Shown here: positions 1 to 6,048 of the stretch, piece by piece | Layout of the letters: each line of letters starts with the position of its first letter | Numbering within the stretch: position 1 is the first letter of the stretch | From: SZUA-152 sp964401355 | Lineage (GTDB): Bacteria; Pseudomonadota; Gammaproteobacteria; SZUA-152 | Direction of reading: 5' to 3' | Assembly: GCA_964401355.1 (NCBI GenBank) | Contig: CAYNYJ010000096.1 | Location: forward strand, 1 to 9,683 | Length of the DNA stretch: 9,683 bases | Program-made: the position numbers and the translations under genes | The notes under the pieces: model-generated | The model's input: only the letters and a program-made list of their open reading frames with translations | Database searches by the model: none | Told to the model about the DNA's origin: nothing

Positions 1-54
1 CTAAGTGCTAAGTGCTAAGTGCTAAGTGCTAAGTGCTAAGTGCTAAGTGCTAAG
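1..54. repeat. Heptanucleotide tandem array, unit CTAAGTG (left edge)
   Basis: Seven perfect copies of CTAAGTG are followed by a partial CTAAG, 54 bases in all. The array starts at base 1, so its true length is unknown. The unit is the complement of a CACTTAG/ACTTAGC heptamer, which ties it to the related units at 78-105, 7359-7390 and 9630-9683. The period of 7 is not a multiple of 3, and every frame of a pure CTAAGTG array meets TAA or TAG codons in some copies, so it is non-coding. It resembles the short tandemly repeated repetitive (STRR) heptamers described in some bacteria; membership in a named family is inference. Confidence 0.97.
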
Positions 55-77
55 AATGCGGCGGGTTCCTATCTTTT

Positions 78-105
78 GCTTAGTCCTCAGCACTCAGCAC
101 TAAAA
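78..105. repeat. Degenerate heptamer block, opposite orientation to the left array
   Basis: The block reads as GCTTAGT, CCTCAGC, ACTCAGC and a degenerate ACTAAAA. These are the complementary orientation of the 1-54 array, with 23 unrelated bases between them (55-77). The two blocks can pair over about 22 positions with a few mismatches, giving a possible hairpin about 40 bases upstream of the cmk start. The 13-base string CTTAGTCCTCAGC at 79-91 recurs exactly inside the manC-type gene at 7367-7379, which supports a common repeat family. Confidence 0.8.
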
Positions 106-138
106 TTTACTAATTAGCCTCCACCTTTGGATTAACCG

Positions 139-828
139 ATGAATATCAACAAAACCTCCTTAATCATAACCATCGACGGCCCCACTGCCTCGGGCAAGGG
201 CACCATTACGCGCCTTATCGCGCAACGGCTCGGCTGGCATATTCTGGACAGCGGTGCGTTGTATCGTTTGGTGGCATTGGCGGCACAGAAACATCAAATT
301 GCGCTGGACGATGTGGAGTCCCTGCGCCCCTTGGCGGCGCACCTGGATGTGGAGTTCGTGGCCGGGGAGGGGGATCAGGAGATGGTGGTGCTGCTGGAAG
401 GTGAAGATGTCACCCAGGAATTGCGCAGGGAAACCACGGGTAATGGGGCCTCCAAGGTTGCCGCGTTGCCTGTGGTGCGCGAGGCTTTGCTGGATCGTCA
501 GCGGGCCTTTGCGCAGTCGCCGGGGCTGGTGGCCGACGGTCGCGACATGGGCACCGTCGTGTTTCCCTCTGCGGTGCTCAAGATTTTTCTAACGGCGAGC
601 GCTGAAGAGCGAGCGCGAAGACGCTATAACCAGTTGAAAGACAAGGGTTTAGGTGTTACGATGCGCAGCCTTTTGGACGAGATAGCCGAGCGCGATGAGC
701 GTGATCGGAATCGCTCGGCATCACCTTTGGTGCCGGCCGAGGATGCTGTAGAACTGGATACCTCGGCGCTGAGTATCGATGAAGTGGTCGACCATCTCTG
801 GCAGCTGTGTCAGGTGCGTCTAAACTAA
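139..828 (+). CDS. cmk: Cytidylate kinase (CMP/dCMP kinase)
   Basis: Phosphorylates CMP and dCMP to the diphosphates using ATP, in cytoplasmic pyrimidine salvage and dCTP supply. The protein is 229 residues, close to the roughly 225-230 usual for bacterial Cmk. The P-loop GPTASGKGT is at residues 14-22, the nucleotide-binding DSGALYR at 37-43, and the conserved DGRDMGT at 133-139. An arginine-rich lid segment (RARRRYNQL) follows. The ATG at 139 gives the expected N-terminus just ahead of the P-loop. No strong Shine-Dalgarno sequence precedes it; only a weak GGA about ten bases upstream is visible. In gammaproteobacteria cmk commonly precedes rpsA and often follows aroA; here the upstream side is a heptamer array and the window edge. 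The weak hairpin after the gene (850-875) has no T-run, so read-through toward rpsA is possible. Confidence 0.97.
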   Translation: MNINKTSLIITIDGPTASGKGTITRLIAQRLGWHILDSGALYRLVALAAQKHQIALDDVESLRPLAAHLDVEFVAGEGDQEMVVLLEGEDVTQELRRETTGNGASKVAALPVVREALLDRQRAFAQSPGLVADGRDMGTVVFPSAVLKIFLTASAEERARRRYNQLKDKGLGVTMRSLLDEIAERDERDRNRSASPLVPAEDAVELDTSALSIDEVVDHLWQLCQVRLN

Positions 829-915
829 CAGGTTCTTTGCAAAGAATGTGTCAGCCATTCCAAAAGGCTGCTGACGTTCTATAGTTAACGTTGGTGAAAG
901 ATAAATTGTTTGGTT

Positions 916-945
916 GTACTTTTTAGTCGTACTTTTTAGTCGTAC
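916..945. repeat. 13-bp tandem duplication (GTACTTTTTAGTC x 2, plus GTAC)
   Basis: Two exact head-to-tail copies of GTACTTTTTAGTC lie at 916-928 and 929-941, followed by a third GTAC at 942-945. The duplication is AT-rich and sits about 235 bases upstream of the rpsA start, ahead of the candidate promoter at 1038-1046. It may be simple slippage or a duplicated protein-binding site; the sequence alone does not decide. Confidence 0.9.
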
Positions 946-1037
946 TACAGGTGTTGTCCGCAGTGGTTCATCATGGTGATGAGTGGGCAGCTTAATTCAT
1001 TAACAATCCGTCGACTGGGTCGTGTCGTGCTTGCTGT

Positions 1038-1046
1038 TGTTATAAC
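1038..1046 (+). promoter_or_regulatory. Candidate extended -10 promoter for rpsA
   Basis: TGT-TATAAC is a TGn extended -10 with a 5/6 match to TATAAT. I see no good -35 at 16-18 bases; a TCGACT at 1011-1016 is too far away (24 bases). Transcription from here would start near 1053 and give a leader of about 125 bases that holds all three hairpins described at 1053-1178. The assignment is inferred from the motif and its position. Confidence 0.35.
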
Positions 1047-1052
1047 GGTAAA

Positions 1053-1178
1053 AACGGCCGCGATAAGTGGACACTTGATAAGGCGTTGCTGGACTTTTTG
1101 CCAAAAAGAGTCTGGACGTAGCATCACAAATCGTGGTGATTTGTGAGAAACGAACCCACAGCGTTAAGGAATGAGAAA
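1053..1178 (+). promoter_or_regulatory. Putative rpsA leader: three consecutive hairpins and Shine-Dalgarno
   Basis: Three hairpins can be drawn. H1 pairs 1065-1068 with 1073-1076 around a GGAC loop, with weaker outer pairing near 1057-1059/1082-1084. H2 pairs 1089-1099 with 1104-1115, about 11 pairs including two G-U, with a bulged G at 1108. H3 pairs 1124-1132 with 1138-1146, nine Watson-Crick pairs with a five-base loop. GGA triplets occur at 1069-1071, 1091-1093, 1114-1116 and in the Shine-Dalgarno AAGGA at 1166-1170, eight bases before the ATG. In E. coli, S1 represses its own translation through an rpsA leader with three hairpins and GGA motifs. The layout here is similar, but homology is inferred. 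Confidence 0.5.
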
Positions 1179-2864
1179 ATGAGCGAAAGCTTTGCAGAAA
1201 TGTTTGAAGAGAGCCTGGCCCAGGTTGAAATGCGTCAGGGTGCTTTACTGAATGGTGTTGTTGTCGATATTACCTCGGAAGTGGTGGTCGTCAACGCTGG
1301 ACTGAAGTCCGAAGGTGCCATCACCATCGATGAATTCCGCAACGAAAAGGGTGAAATCACCATTAGCGTTGGCGACGAAGTCGAGGTGGTACTGGAATAT
1401 GTGGAAGACGGTTTCGGTGAAACCAAACTGTCCCGCGAAAAAGCGATCCGTGCGCATTCCTGGCGCAAACTGGAAACCGCATTCAATGATGGCGAAACTG
1501 TCATCGGTATTATCAATGGTAAGGTCAAAGGCGGCTTTACGGTTGAACTCGAAACCATCCGTGCTTTCTTGCCGGGTTCCCTGGTGGATGTGCGTCCTGT
1601 GCGTGACACCACTTACCTGGAAGGCAAAGAGCTGGAATTCAAGGTCATCAAACTGGACCAGAAGCGCAACAACGTGGTGGTTTCGCGTCGTGCCGTGGTG
1701 GAAGCTGAGTCCTCCGAAGAGCGCGATGCACTGATCGAAAGCCTGGCCGAAGGTCAGACCCTCAAGGGTATTGTGAAGAATTTGACCGACTACGGTGCGT
1801 TTATCGACCTGGGCGGCATCGATGGTCTGTTGCACATCACTGACATGTCCTGGAAGCGCATCAAACATCCGAGTGAGATCGTCGAAGTGGGTGCGGAGAT
1901 CGACGTCAAAGTGCTTAAGTTTGACCGTGAGCGCACTCGTGTTTCGCTGGGCCTCAAGCAAATGGGCGAAGATCCCTGGGAAGATATTGCGCGTCGTTAC
2001 CCAGTGGGTTCACGTCTGTTCGGTAAGGTCACTAATCTCACCGACTACGGTTGTTTCGTGGAAATCGAAGAAGGCGTGGAAGGCTTGGTGCATGTGTCCG
2101 AAATGGATTGGACCAACAAGAACATCGCGCCCAACAAACTGGTTGATGCCGGTGCTGAAGTCGAAGTGGTGGTACTGGAAATCGACCCCGAACGTCGCCG
2201 TATTTCACTGGGCATGAAACAGTGTAAAGCGAATCCGTGGGACGAGTTTGCGGCCACTCACAACAAGGGTGACAAGATCATCGGCACCATCAAGTCGATC
2301 ACCGATTTTGGCGTGTTCATTGGTCTGGATGGCAACATTGATGGTCTGGTGCACATGTCCGACATTTCCTGGAACGAGCCGGATGAAGATGCGATCCGTG
2401 CCTACAAGAAGGGCGACGAGCTGGAGACGGTGATTCTGGCCATTGACCCCGAGCGTGAGCGTATTTCCCTGGGCGTCAAGCAGATGGAGCAGGATCCCTT
2501 CTCCAATTACCTGGCAGCACATCCCAAGGGCACCAACGTGAACGGTACGATCACTGAAGTGGACGCCAAGGGTGCCACGGTCGATCTGGGTGACGGCATC
2601 GAAGGCTACATTCGTGCTTCCGAAATTGCTCGTGACCGGGTCGAAGACGCGCGCACCATGCTCAAGGCGGGTGATGAAGTCGAAACCCGTTTCATTGGTG
2701 TTGACCGTAAAAACCGTAACCTGAATCTGTCGATTAAAGCCAAGGATACTGCGGAAGAAGTCGAAGCGGTTCAGGATTACACGCGCAAGCAGCCTGAGGT
2801 TACGGGGGGTACCCTGGGTGATCTGTTGAAACAGCAAATGGAAAATAATAAAGAATCTGAGTAA
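1179..2864 (+). CDS. rpsA: 30S ribosomal protein S1
   Basis: RNA-binding ribosomal protein that captures and unfolds mRNA leaders during initiation. Translation from ATG 1179 gives 561 residues starting MSESFAEMFEESL, which matches the conserved start of gammaproteobacterial S1 (557 residues in E. coli). Six S1 (OB-fold) repeats lie at roughly residues 20-87, 105-171, 191-261, 276-348, 363-435 and 450-520. The first two are divergent and dock on the ribosome via S2 in known structures. Repeats 3-5 show the canonical TDYGAF/TDYGCF/TDFGVF and GLLHI/GLVHV/GLVHM motifs. A reading-frame extension to GTG 1143 exists but has no ribosome site and runs back into the leader hairpin; AAGGA at 1166-1170 fixes the start at 1179. 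It lies between cmk and ihfB, the common gammaproteobacterial order. Translation is probably autoregulated through its leader. Confidence 0.98.
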   Translation: MSESFAEMFEESLAQVEMRQGALLNGVVVDITSEVVVVNAGLKSEGAITIDEFRNEKGEITISVGDEVEVVLEYVEDGFGETKLSREKAIRAHSWRKLETAFNDGETVIGIINGKVKGGFTVELETIRAFLPGSLVDVRPVRDTTYLEGKELEFKVIKLDQKRNNVVVSRRAVVEAESSEERDALIESLAEGQTLKGIVKNLTDYGAFIDLGGIDGLLHITDMSWKRIKHPSEIVEVGAEIDVKVLKFDRERTRVSLGLKQMGEDPWEDIARRYPVGSRLFGKVTNLTDYGCFVEIEEGVEGLVHVSEMDWTNKNIAPNKLVDAGAEVEVVVLEIDPERRRISLGMKQCKANPWDEFAATHNKGDKIIGTIKSITDFGVFIGLDGNIDGLVHMSDISWNEPDEDAIRAYKKGDELETVILAIDPERERISLGVKQMEQDPFSNYLAAHPKGTNVNGTITEVDAKGATVDLGDGIEGYIRASEIARDRVEDARTMLKAGDEVETRFIGVDRKNRNLNLSIKAKDTAEEVEAVQDYTRKQPEVTGGTLGDLLKQQMENNKESE

Positions 2865-2888
2865 AGGGACGCTGTATAGCTAAGTCCG

Positions 2889-2953
2889 ACACTTTTCATG
2901 CCGGTGCTTTGTGTTGCCTTGTAGTGAAAACAAAGGCATCGGTGTGAAGGTGT
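2889..2953 (+). promoter_or_regulatory. Long imperfect hairpin in the rpsA-ihfB spacer
   Basis: Bases 2889-2912 can pair with 2930-2953 to give about 23 pairs, with two single-base bulges (T2893 and G2935) and a 17-base loop. Four of the pairs are G-U when read as + strand RNA (2904-2939, 2900-2943, 2899-2944, 2894-2949); on the other strand they would be A-C mismatches. The loop-side TGCCTT at 2915-2920 can instead pair with AAGGCA at 2933-2938, so an alternative fold exists. No T-run follows, so it is not a classical intrinsic terminator. It starts 25 bases after the rpsA stop and ends 39 bases before ihfB. An RNase III site, an mRNA 3' stabiliser or a small RNA are possible roles, all inference. 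Confidence 0.55.
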
Positions 2954-2992
2954 TAATACGAAATTGGCCTGGTAGGTAATGGGATTGGTGAG

Positions 2993-3280
2993 ATGACAAA
3001 ATCAGAACTAATCGAGCGGATCGCACGCCGACAACCGCATTTGCCGTACAAAGATGTGGAGCTTTCGGTGAAGACCCTGATTGAGCAGATGGCGAAAAAT
3101 CTCTCGACGGGTCAGCGTATCGAGATCCGTGGCTTTGGTAGTTTTTCGCTGCATTTTCGTCCGCCGCGCATTGGTCGTAATCCGAAGACCGGGGAAGCGG
3201 TGGCGTTGTCGGGCAAGTATGTTCCACATTTTAAACCGGGTAAGGAATTACGCGAACGTGTGAACATCATCAAAGAGTAG
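2993..3280 (+). CDS. ihfB: Integration host factor subunit beta
   Basis: DNA-bending nucleoid protein; pairs with IhfA, encoded elsewhere, to make sharp bends used in transcription, recombination and replication. The protein is 95 residues (94 in E. coli). Features include the N-terminal MTKSELIERIA helix, the RGFGSF turn at 46-51, and the beta-arm GRNPKTG at 61-67 with the intercalating proline at 64. The C-terminal GKYVPHFKPGKELR is typical of IhfB and separates it from IhfA and HU. A Shine-Dalgarno GGGA at 2981-2984 sits eight bases before the ATG; GGTGAG directly abuts the start and is too close to be the main site. The gene lies downstream of rpsA, as in E. coli, beyond the long hairpin, and is closed by a strong terminator. 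Confidence 0.97.
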   Translation: MTKSELIERIARRQPHLPYKDVELSVKTLIEQMAKNLSTGQRIEIRGFGSFSLHFRPPRIGRNPKTGEAVALSGKYVPHFKPGKELRERVNIIKE

Positions 3281-3345
3281 CTTGTCCGGCCAATATTGCG
3301 GATATTGTTGTCACGCCATATTTCAGTTAAAAAACGGTCTTAGCT

Positions 3346-3386
3346 AAAAAACGGTATTTGCGAATTCGCAAATACCGTTTTTTTTT
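3346..3386 (+). terminator. Intrinsic terminator after ihfB
   Basis: Bases 3346-3383 form a perfect 38-base palindrome centred on GAATTC, giving a 17-bp stem with an AATT loop. The right arm ends in nine T residues (3378-3386), and the left arm begins with six A residues, so it could work in both directions. The left-arm sequence AAAAAACGGT occurs a second time at 3329-3338, so the right arm has two possible pairing partners. It separates the rpsA-ihfB unit from lapAB. Confidence 0.93.
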
Positions 3387-3457
3387 GTGGTACGGTTGGC
3401 GTAATCAGTAGCAGTTCCGGCTTGTGGGTTGTGATGTAAAACAGGGTGAGATACGAG

Positions 3458-3607
3458 TGGCGCTTAGTTAAGCTTAAATCTATCGTCATCCCGGCGTAGG
3501 CCGGGATCCAGAACTGACAATTATCGTAATGCCCCCTGGATTCCGGCCTACGCCGGAATGACGAAATAAGTTGGGTAAATGGCAGTTTCCAGCTTAACTA
3601 AGCGCCA
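3458..3607. mobile_element. MITE-like nested inverted-repeat element upstream of lapA
   Basis: A perfect 17-bp inverted repeat, TGGCGCTTAGTTAAGCT at 3458-3474 and its complement at 3591-3607, bounds a 150-bp unit with no open gene. Nested inside is a second inverted repeat, 3484-3511 against 3536-3563, with 26 of 28 positions matching. Its ends read CGTCAT...ATCCAG, typical of REP-like GTCATTCCGG repeats widespread in proteobacteria. The heptamer TGAGATA occurs on both sides (3447-3453 and 3614-3620) but does not abut the repeats, so it is not a convincing target duplication. The right edge lies 19 bases before the lapA ATG. A miniature transposable element or a REP pair captured inside longer arms are both possible; mobility is inference. 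Confidence 0.7.
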
Positions 3608-3626
3608 TTTAGATGAGATATCAATT

Positions 3627-3920
3627 ATGAAACGAATCATTACTTTTGCCTTGTTGCTGTTGGTTTCATTGCTGGGGCTGACCTTTGCGTTAATGAATGC
3701 GGATACTGTGCGCTTGAATTATTACTTTGGTGACATCCAGGCACCGCTGTCACTGGTGGTGGTTATCGCCATTATTTTCGGGGCGGGCTTGGGTGTGCTG
3801 GCATCGATGGGTATCGTATTTGGCCAAAAGCGCGAGTTAGCCAAATTGCGAAAATCGGCTCGGATTGCCGAGCAGGAGGTGTTCAACCTGCGCTCGCTAC
3901 CCTTAAATGACGGCCACTGA
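3627..3920 (+). CDS. lapA: Lipopolysaccharide assembly protein LapA (DUF1049 family)
   Basis: Small inner-membrane partner of LapB in the control of lipopolysaccharide synthesis. The protein is 97 residues. It has a first membrane segment at about 4-22, a short periplasmic stretch with the family's typical NADTVRLNYYFGD at 24-36, a second membrane segment at about 43-66 with a glycine-rich GAGLG, and a cytoplasmic basic helix with heptad character at about 67-90. I chose ATG 3627 because MKRIITF is the usual family start. An in-frame ATG at 3579 would add 16 residues encoded largely by the inverted-repeat element. The ribosome site is weak (GATGAG at 3612-3617). lapB follows after 60 bases, as in E. 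coli. Its promoter must lie between the ihfB terminator and the start, in or next to the repeat element. Confidence 0.92.
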   Translation: MKRIITFALLLLVSLLGLTFALMNADTVRLNYYFGDIQAPLSLVVVIAIIFGAGLGVLASMGIVFGQKRELAKLRKSARIAEQEVFNLRSLPLNDGH

Positions 3921-3980
3921 ATAGTGGCAGCATGATGTCCCTCAGCATGACAATCGGGCGCACAATGGAGTGTCAATAAC

Positions 3981-5159
3981 ATGGAGTTGGCGCTGTTATT
4001 TATTCTATTGCCGGTCGCCGCCGTATCCGGCTGGTGGGTGGCACGTCGACAGTTTGTGTCATCCGGTGCAGCAACAGAGCGTGCCAGCTCGGATTTTTCC
4101 TCGAATTATTTTAAGGGCCTGAATCTGCTGTTAAACGAACAGCCGGATAAAGCCATCGACGTGTTTGTGGACATGTTGCAAGTCGATAATGACACCGTTG
4201 AAACGCATTTGGCGTTGGGTAATTTGTTTCGTCGTCGGGGTGAGGGCGATCGTGCCATTCGTATCCACCAGAATTTGATTGCGCGGCCGACCTTGAGCAA
4301 AAAACAACGGGCGTTGGCATTGTTTGAGCTGGGCCAGGATTACCTGCGGGCGGGTTTGCTGGATCGCTCGGAAAGTCTGTTTACAGAGCTTTTGGAAGAG
4401 GGTGAATATCGCGCTGAGGCCCTGGAAAAATTGCTGGTCATTTATACCCAGGAGAAAGACTGGGAAAAGGCCATCGATATGGCGCGTCGCTTGGAGCATC
4501 TTAGCGGACGTCGAATGAACACTATTATTGCGCAATTTTATTGTGAGCAGGGAGATGGCCTGCTGGCCAAGGGCGAATACCGCCCCACCCTGAAAATGTG
4601 TAAACGGGCCCTGGGTGTCGATCGTCAGTGTGTGCGCGCCAGTCTGCTGCAAGCGACGGTTCAACGACTCAGTGGTGATTGTAAAGCCGCGATTAAAACC
4701 TTGAAACAGGTTGAAAAACAGGACGCGCATTATTTGCCCGAGGTTGTGGAACCCCTGTTGGAGTGTTATCAAGCCCTGGGCAGGCAGGATGAAGCGGAGC
4801 ACTATCTGGCTTATCTTTCGTCGGAATTTGGGGGCATCACGCCTTTGTTGGGTTTGGCCGAGGTCTTGCGTCAGCGCGGAGGTGAACGTGAAGCCTCGGA
4901 ACGTATTACGGCTTCCTTGCGTGAACGGCCCTCGGTGCGCGGTCTGGATCAGTTAATCGAACTGCATTTGGTGAACAGTGAGGGTGTCGCGCGTGACAAT
5001 TTGCTGATCTTGAAAGAGCTGACCCGGCGACTGCTGGAAGAGAAATTGCCCTATCGTTGCGGTCATTGTGGTTTCAAGGCCAAGACCTTGCGCTGGCATT
5101 GCCCGGGCTGCCAGGAGTGGGCGAGTATTCGACCGATACAGGGCGTTATCGGTGAATAG
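3981..5159 (+). CDS. lapB: Lipopolysaccharide assembly protein LapB (YciM), TPR and rubredoxin-like
   Basis: Inner-membrane-anchored adaptor that, in E. coli, promotes FtsH degradation of LpxC and so limits lipid A synthesis. The protein is 392 residues (389 in E. coli). An N-terminal membrane anchor covers about residues 2-21, followed by the basic WVARRQF. TPR-type helical repeats run from about 38 to 340, seen in segments such as NLLLNEQPDKAIDVF and LALGNLFRRRGEGDRAI. A C-terminal zinc/iron ribbon has cysteines at 360, 363, 374 and 377 (CGHC and CPGC), the rubredoxin-like metal site required for function in E. coli. GGAG at 3967-3970 lies ten bases before the ATG. It is probably co-transcribed with lapA and pyrF, since only 62 bases and no terminator separate it from pyrF. 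Confidence 0.96.
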   Translation: MELALLFILLPVAAVSGWWVARRQFVSSGAATERASSDFSSNYFKGLNLLLNEQPDKAIDVFVDMLQVDNDTVETHLALGNLFRRRGEGDRAIRIHQNLIARPTLSKKQRALALFELGQDYLRAGLLDRSESLFTELLEEGEYRAEALEKLLVIYTQEKDWEKAIDMARRLEHLSGRRMNTIIAQFYCEQGDGLLAKGEYRPTLKMCKRALGVDRQCVRASLLQATVQRLSGDCKAAIKTLKQVEKQDAHYLPEVVEPLLECYQALGRQDEAEHYLAYLSSEFGGITPLLGLAEVLRQRGGEREASERITASLRERPSVRGLDQLIELHLVNSEGVARDNLLILKELTRRLLEEKLPYRCGHCGFKAKTLRWHCPGCQEWASIRPIQGVIGE

Positions 5160-5221
5160 TCGCGCTTGGCTGAAATGGAAAATGACTAGAGAACGTTAAA
5201 GAGCGTTTGTAGAGAGGTATC

Positions 5222-5929
5222 GTGAAAGTGCTTGATCCTAAAATAATAGTCGCATTGGATTTTCCCAGTGCGGACACTGCGCTGAAATTGGCGCATGAGC
5301 TTGACCCCCAACAGTGTCGCGTAAAGGTGGGTAAAGAATTATTCACTCGCGCGGGGCCGGTTCTGGTCGAGCAATTGCAGCAATTGAATTTTGATGTGTT
5401 TCTGGATCTGAAATATCACGACATTCCCAATACCACCGCACAGGCTTGTCGTGCCGCGGCCGAATTGGGTGTGTGGATGGTGAATGTGCACGCCCTCGGG
5501 GGACGGCGCATGATGGAAGCTGCGCGCGAGGCTATCGATAAAACGGTGCATCGCCCTTTGCTAATTGCAGTGACGATACTGACCAGTCTGGATGCGGATG
5601 AATTGCATGAGGTGGGCCTGGCGGGGAACCCTGAAGACAATGTGCTGCGGCTGGCGAGGCTGGCCGAATCAGCCGGGCTGGATGGTGTGGTGTGCTCGCC
5701 GCGGGAGGTGTCGGCCCTGCGGGAAATGGTTGCCGATAGTTTTCGGTTAATCACCCCGGGTGTGCGTCCTGCCGGAGCCGCCGCCGGTGATCAAAAACGC
5801 ATTACTACCCCGGAAGATGCGATTCGTTCGGGTGCGAGTTATCTGGTGGTGGGGCGGCCCATTACTCAGGCGAAGGATCCGCTTGTGGCGTTGGCTAATA
5901 TTCATGCGGCCATCAATTTTTCTGTCTAA
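5222..5929 (+). CDS. pyrF: Orotidine 5'-phosphate decarboxylase
   Basis: Decarboxylates OMP to UMP, the last step of de novo UMP synthesis, in the cytoplasm. The protein is 235 residues; the bacterial group I enzymes run about 230-245. The catalytic set is complete: Asp13 in VALDF, Lys35 in VKVGKE, and Asp62, Lys64 and Asp67 in DLKYHDIPNT. The C-terminal phosphate-binding TPGVRP and VVGRPIT are also present. The start is GTG 5222, with AGAGAGG at 5211-5217 four bases upstream. An in-frame GTG at 5228 would give better spacing (ten bases) and remove only two residues, so the exact start is uncertain. The lapA-lapB-pyrF order is also found in E. coli and suggests co-transcription. CGGTGA at 5930-5935 and TCACCG at 5953-5958 can pair after the stop but have no T-run. 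Confidence 0.97.
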   Translation: MKVLDPKIIVALDFPSADTALKLAHELDPQQCRVKVGKELFTRAGPVLVEQLQQLNFDVFLDLKYHDIPNTTAQACRAAAELGVWMVNVHALGGRRMMEAAREAIDKTVHRPLLIAVTILTSLDADELHEVGLAGNPEDNVLRLARLAESAGLDGVVCSPREVSALREMVADSFRLITPGVRPAGAAAGDQKRITTPEDAIRSGASYLVVGRPITQAKDPLVALANIHAAINFSV

Positions 5930-5969
5930 CGGTGAATCGGGACCAGGTAATATCACCGCAGGCATTTGA

Positions 5970-5998
5970 TTGACCAACAGGGTGGGGTTCTTTAGGCT
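5970..5998 (+). promoter_or_regulatory. Weak candidate promoter for the ComEA-like gene
   Basis: TTGACC at 5970-5975 (5/6 match to the -35 consensus) is followed after 17 bases by TAGGCT at 5993-5998, which matches the -10 consensus at only three of six positions. An AT-rich CATAATATTAT lies just downstream but has no paired -35. The call is weak and rests on spacing alone. Confidence 0.25.
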
Positions 5999-6048
5999 GA
6001 TCGGCGCAACATAATATTATGGCAATCTCACAAGAAAGGAGTCTTGTT

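Noticed and set aside
833..875. Intrinsic terminator after cmk (TTCTTTGCAAAGAA palindrome at 833-846, hairpin at 850-875)
   Set aside because: The stems are short or widely looped and no T-run follows; at most a weak structure.
1143..1178. GTG start for rpsA adding 12 residues
   Set aside because: It lies in the leader hairpin, and the family start MSESFAEMFEESL with AAGGA upstream fits ATG 1179.
1245..1961. Long open frame on the - strand opposite rpsA (238 codons), with others at 2205-2837 and opposite lapB at 4131-4802
   Set aside because: They are antisense to strongly conserved rpsA and lapB, have no ribosome site and no recognisable domains, and are expected from the codon bias of the + strand genes.
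3447..3620. TGAGATA direct repeats as target-site duplication of the element at 3458-3607
   Set aside because: They lie four and six bases outside the inverted repeats rather than adjoining them, so chance is a fair explanation.
3579..3626. Upstream ATG for lapA adding 16 residues
   Set aside because: The added segment is encoded mostly by the inverted-repeat element, has no ribosome site, and would put hydrophilic residues ahead of the normal MKRIITF start.
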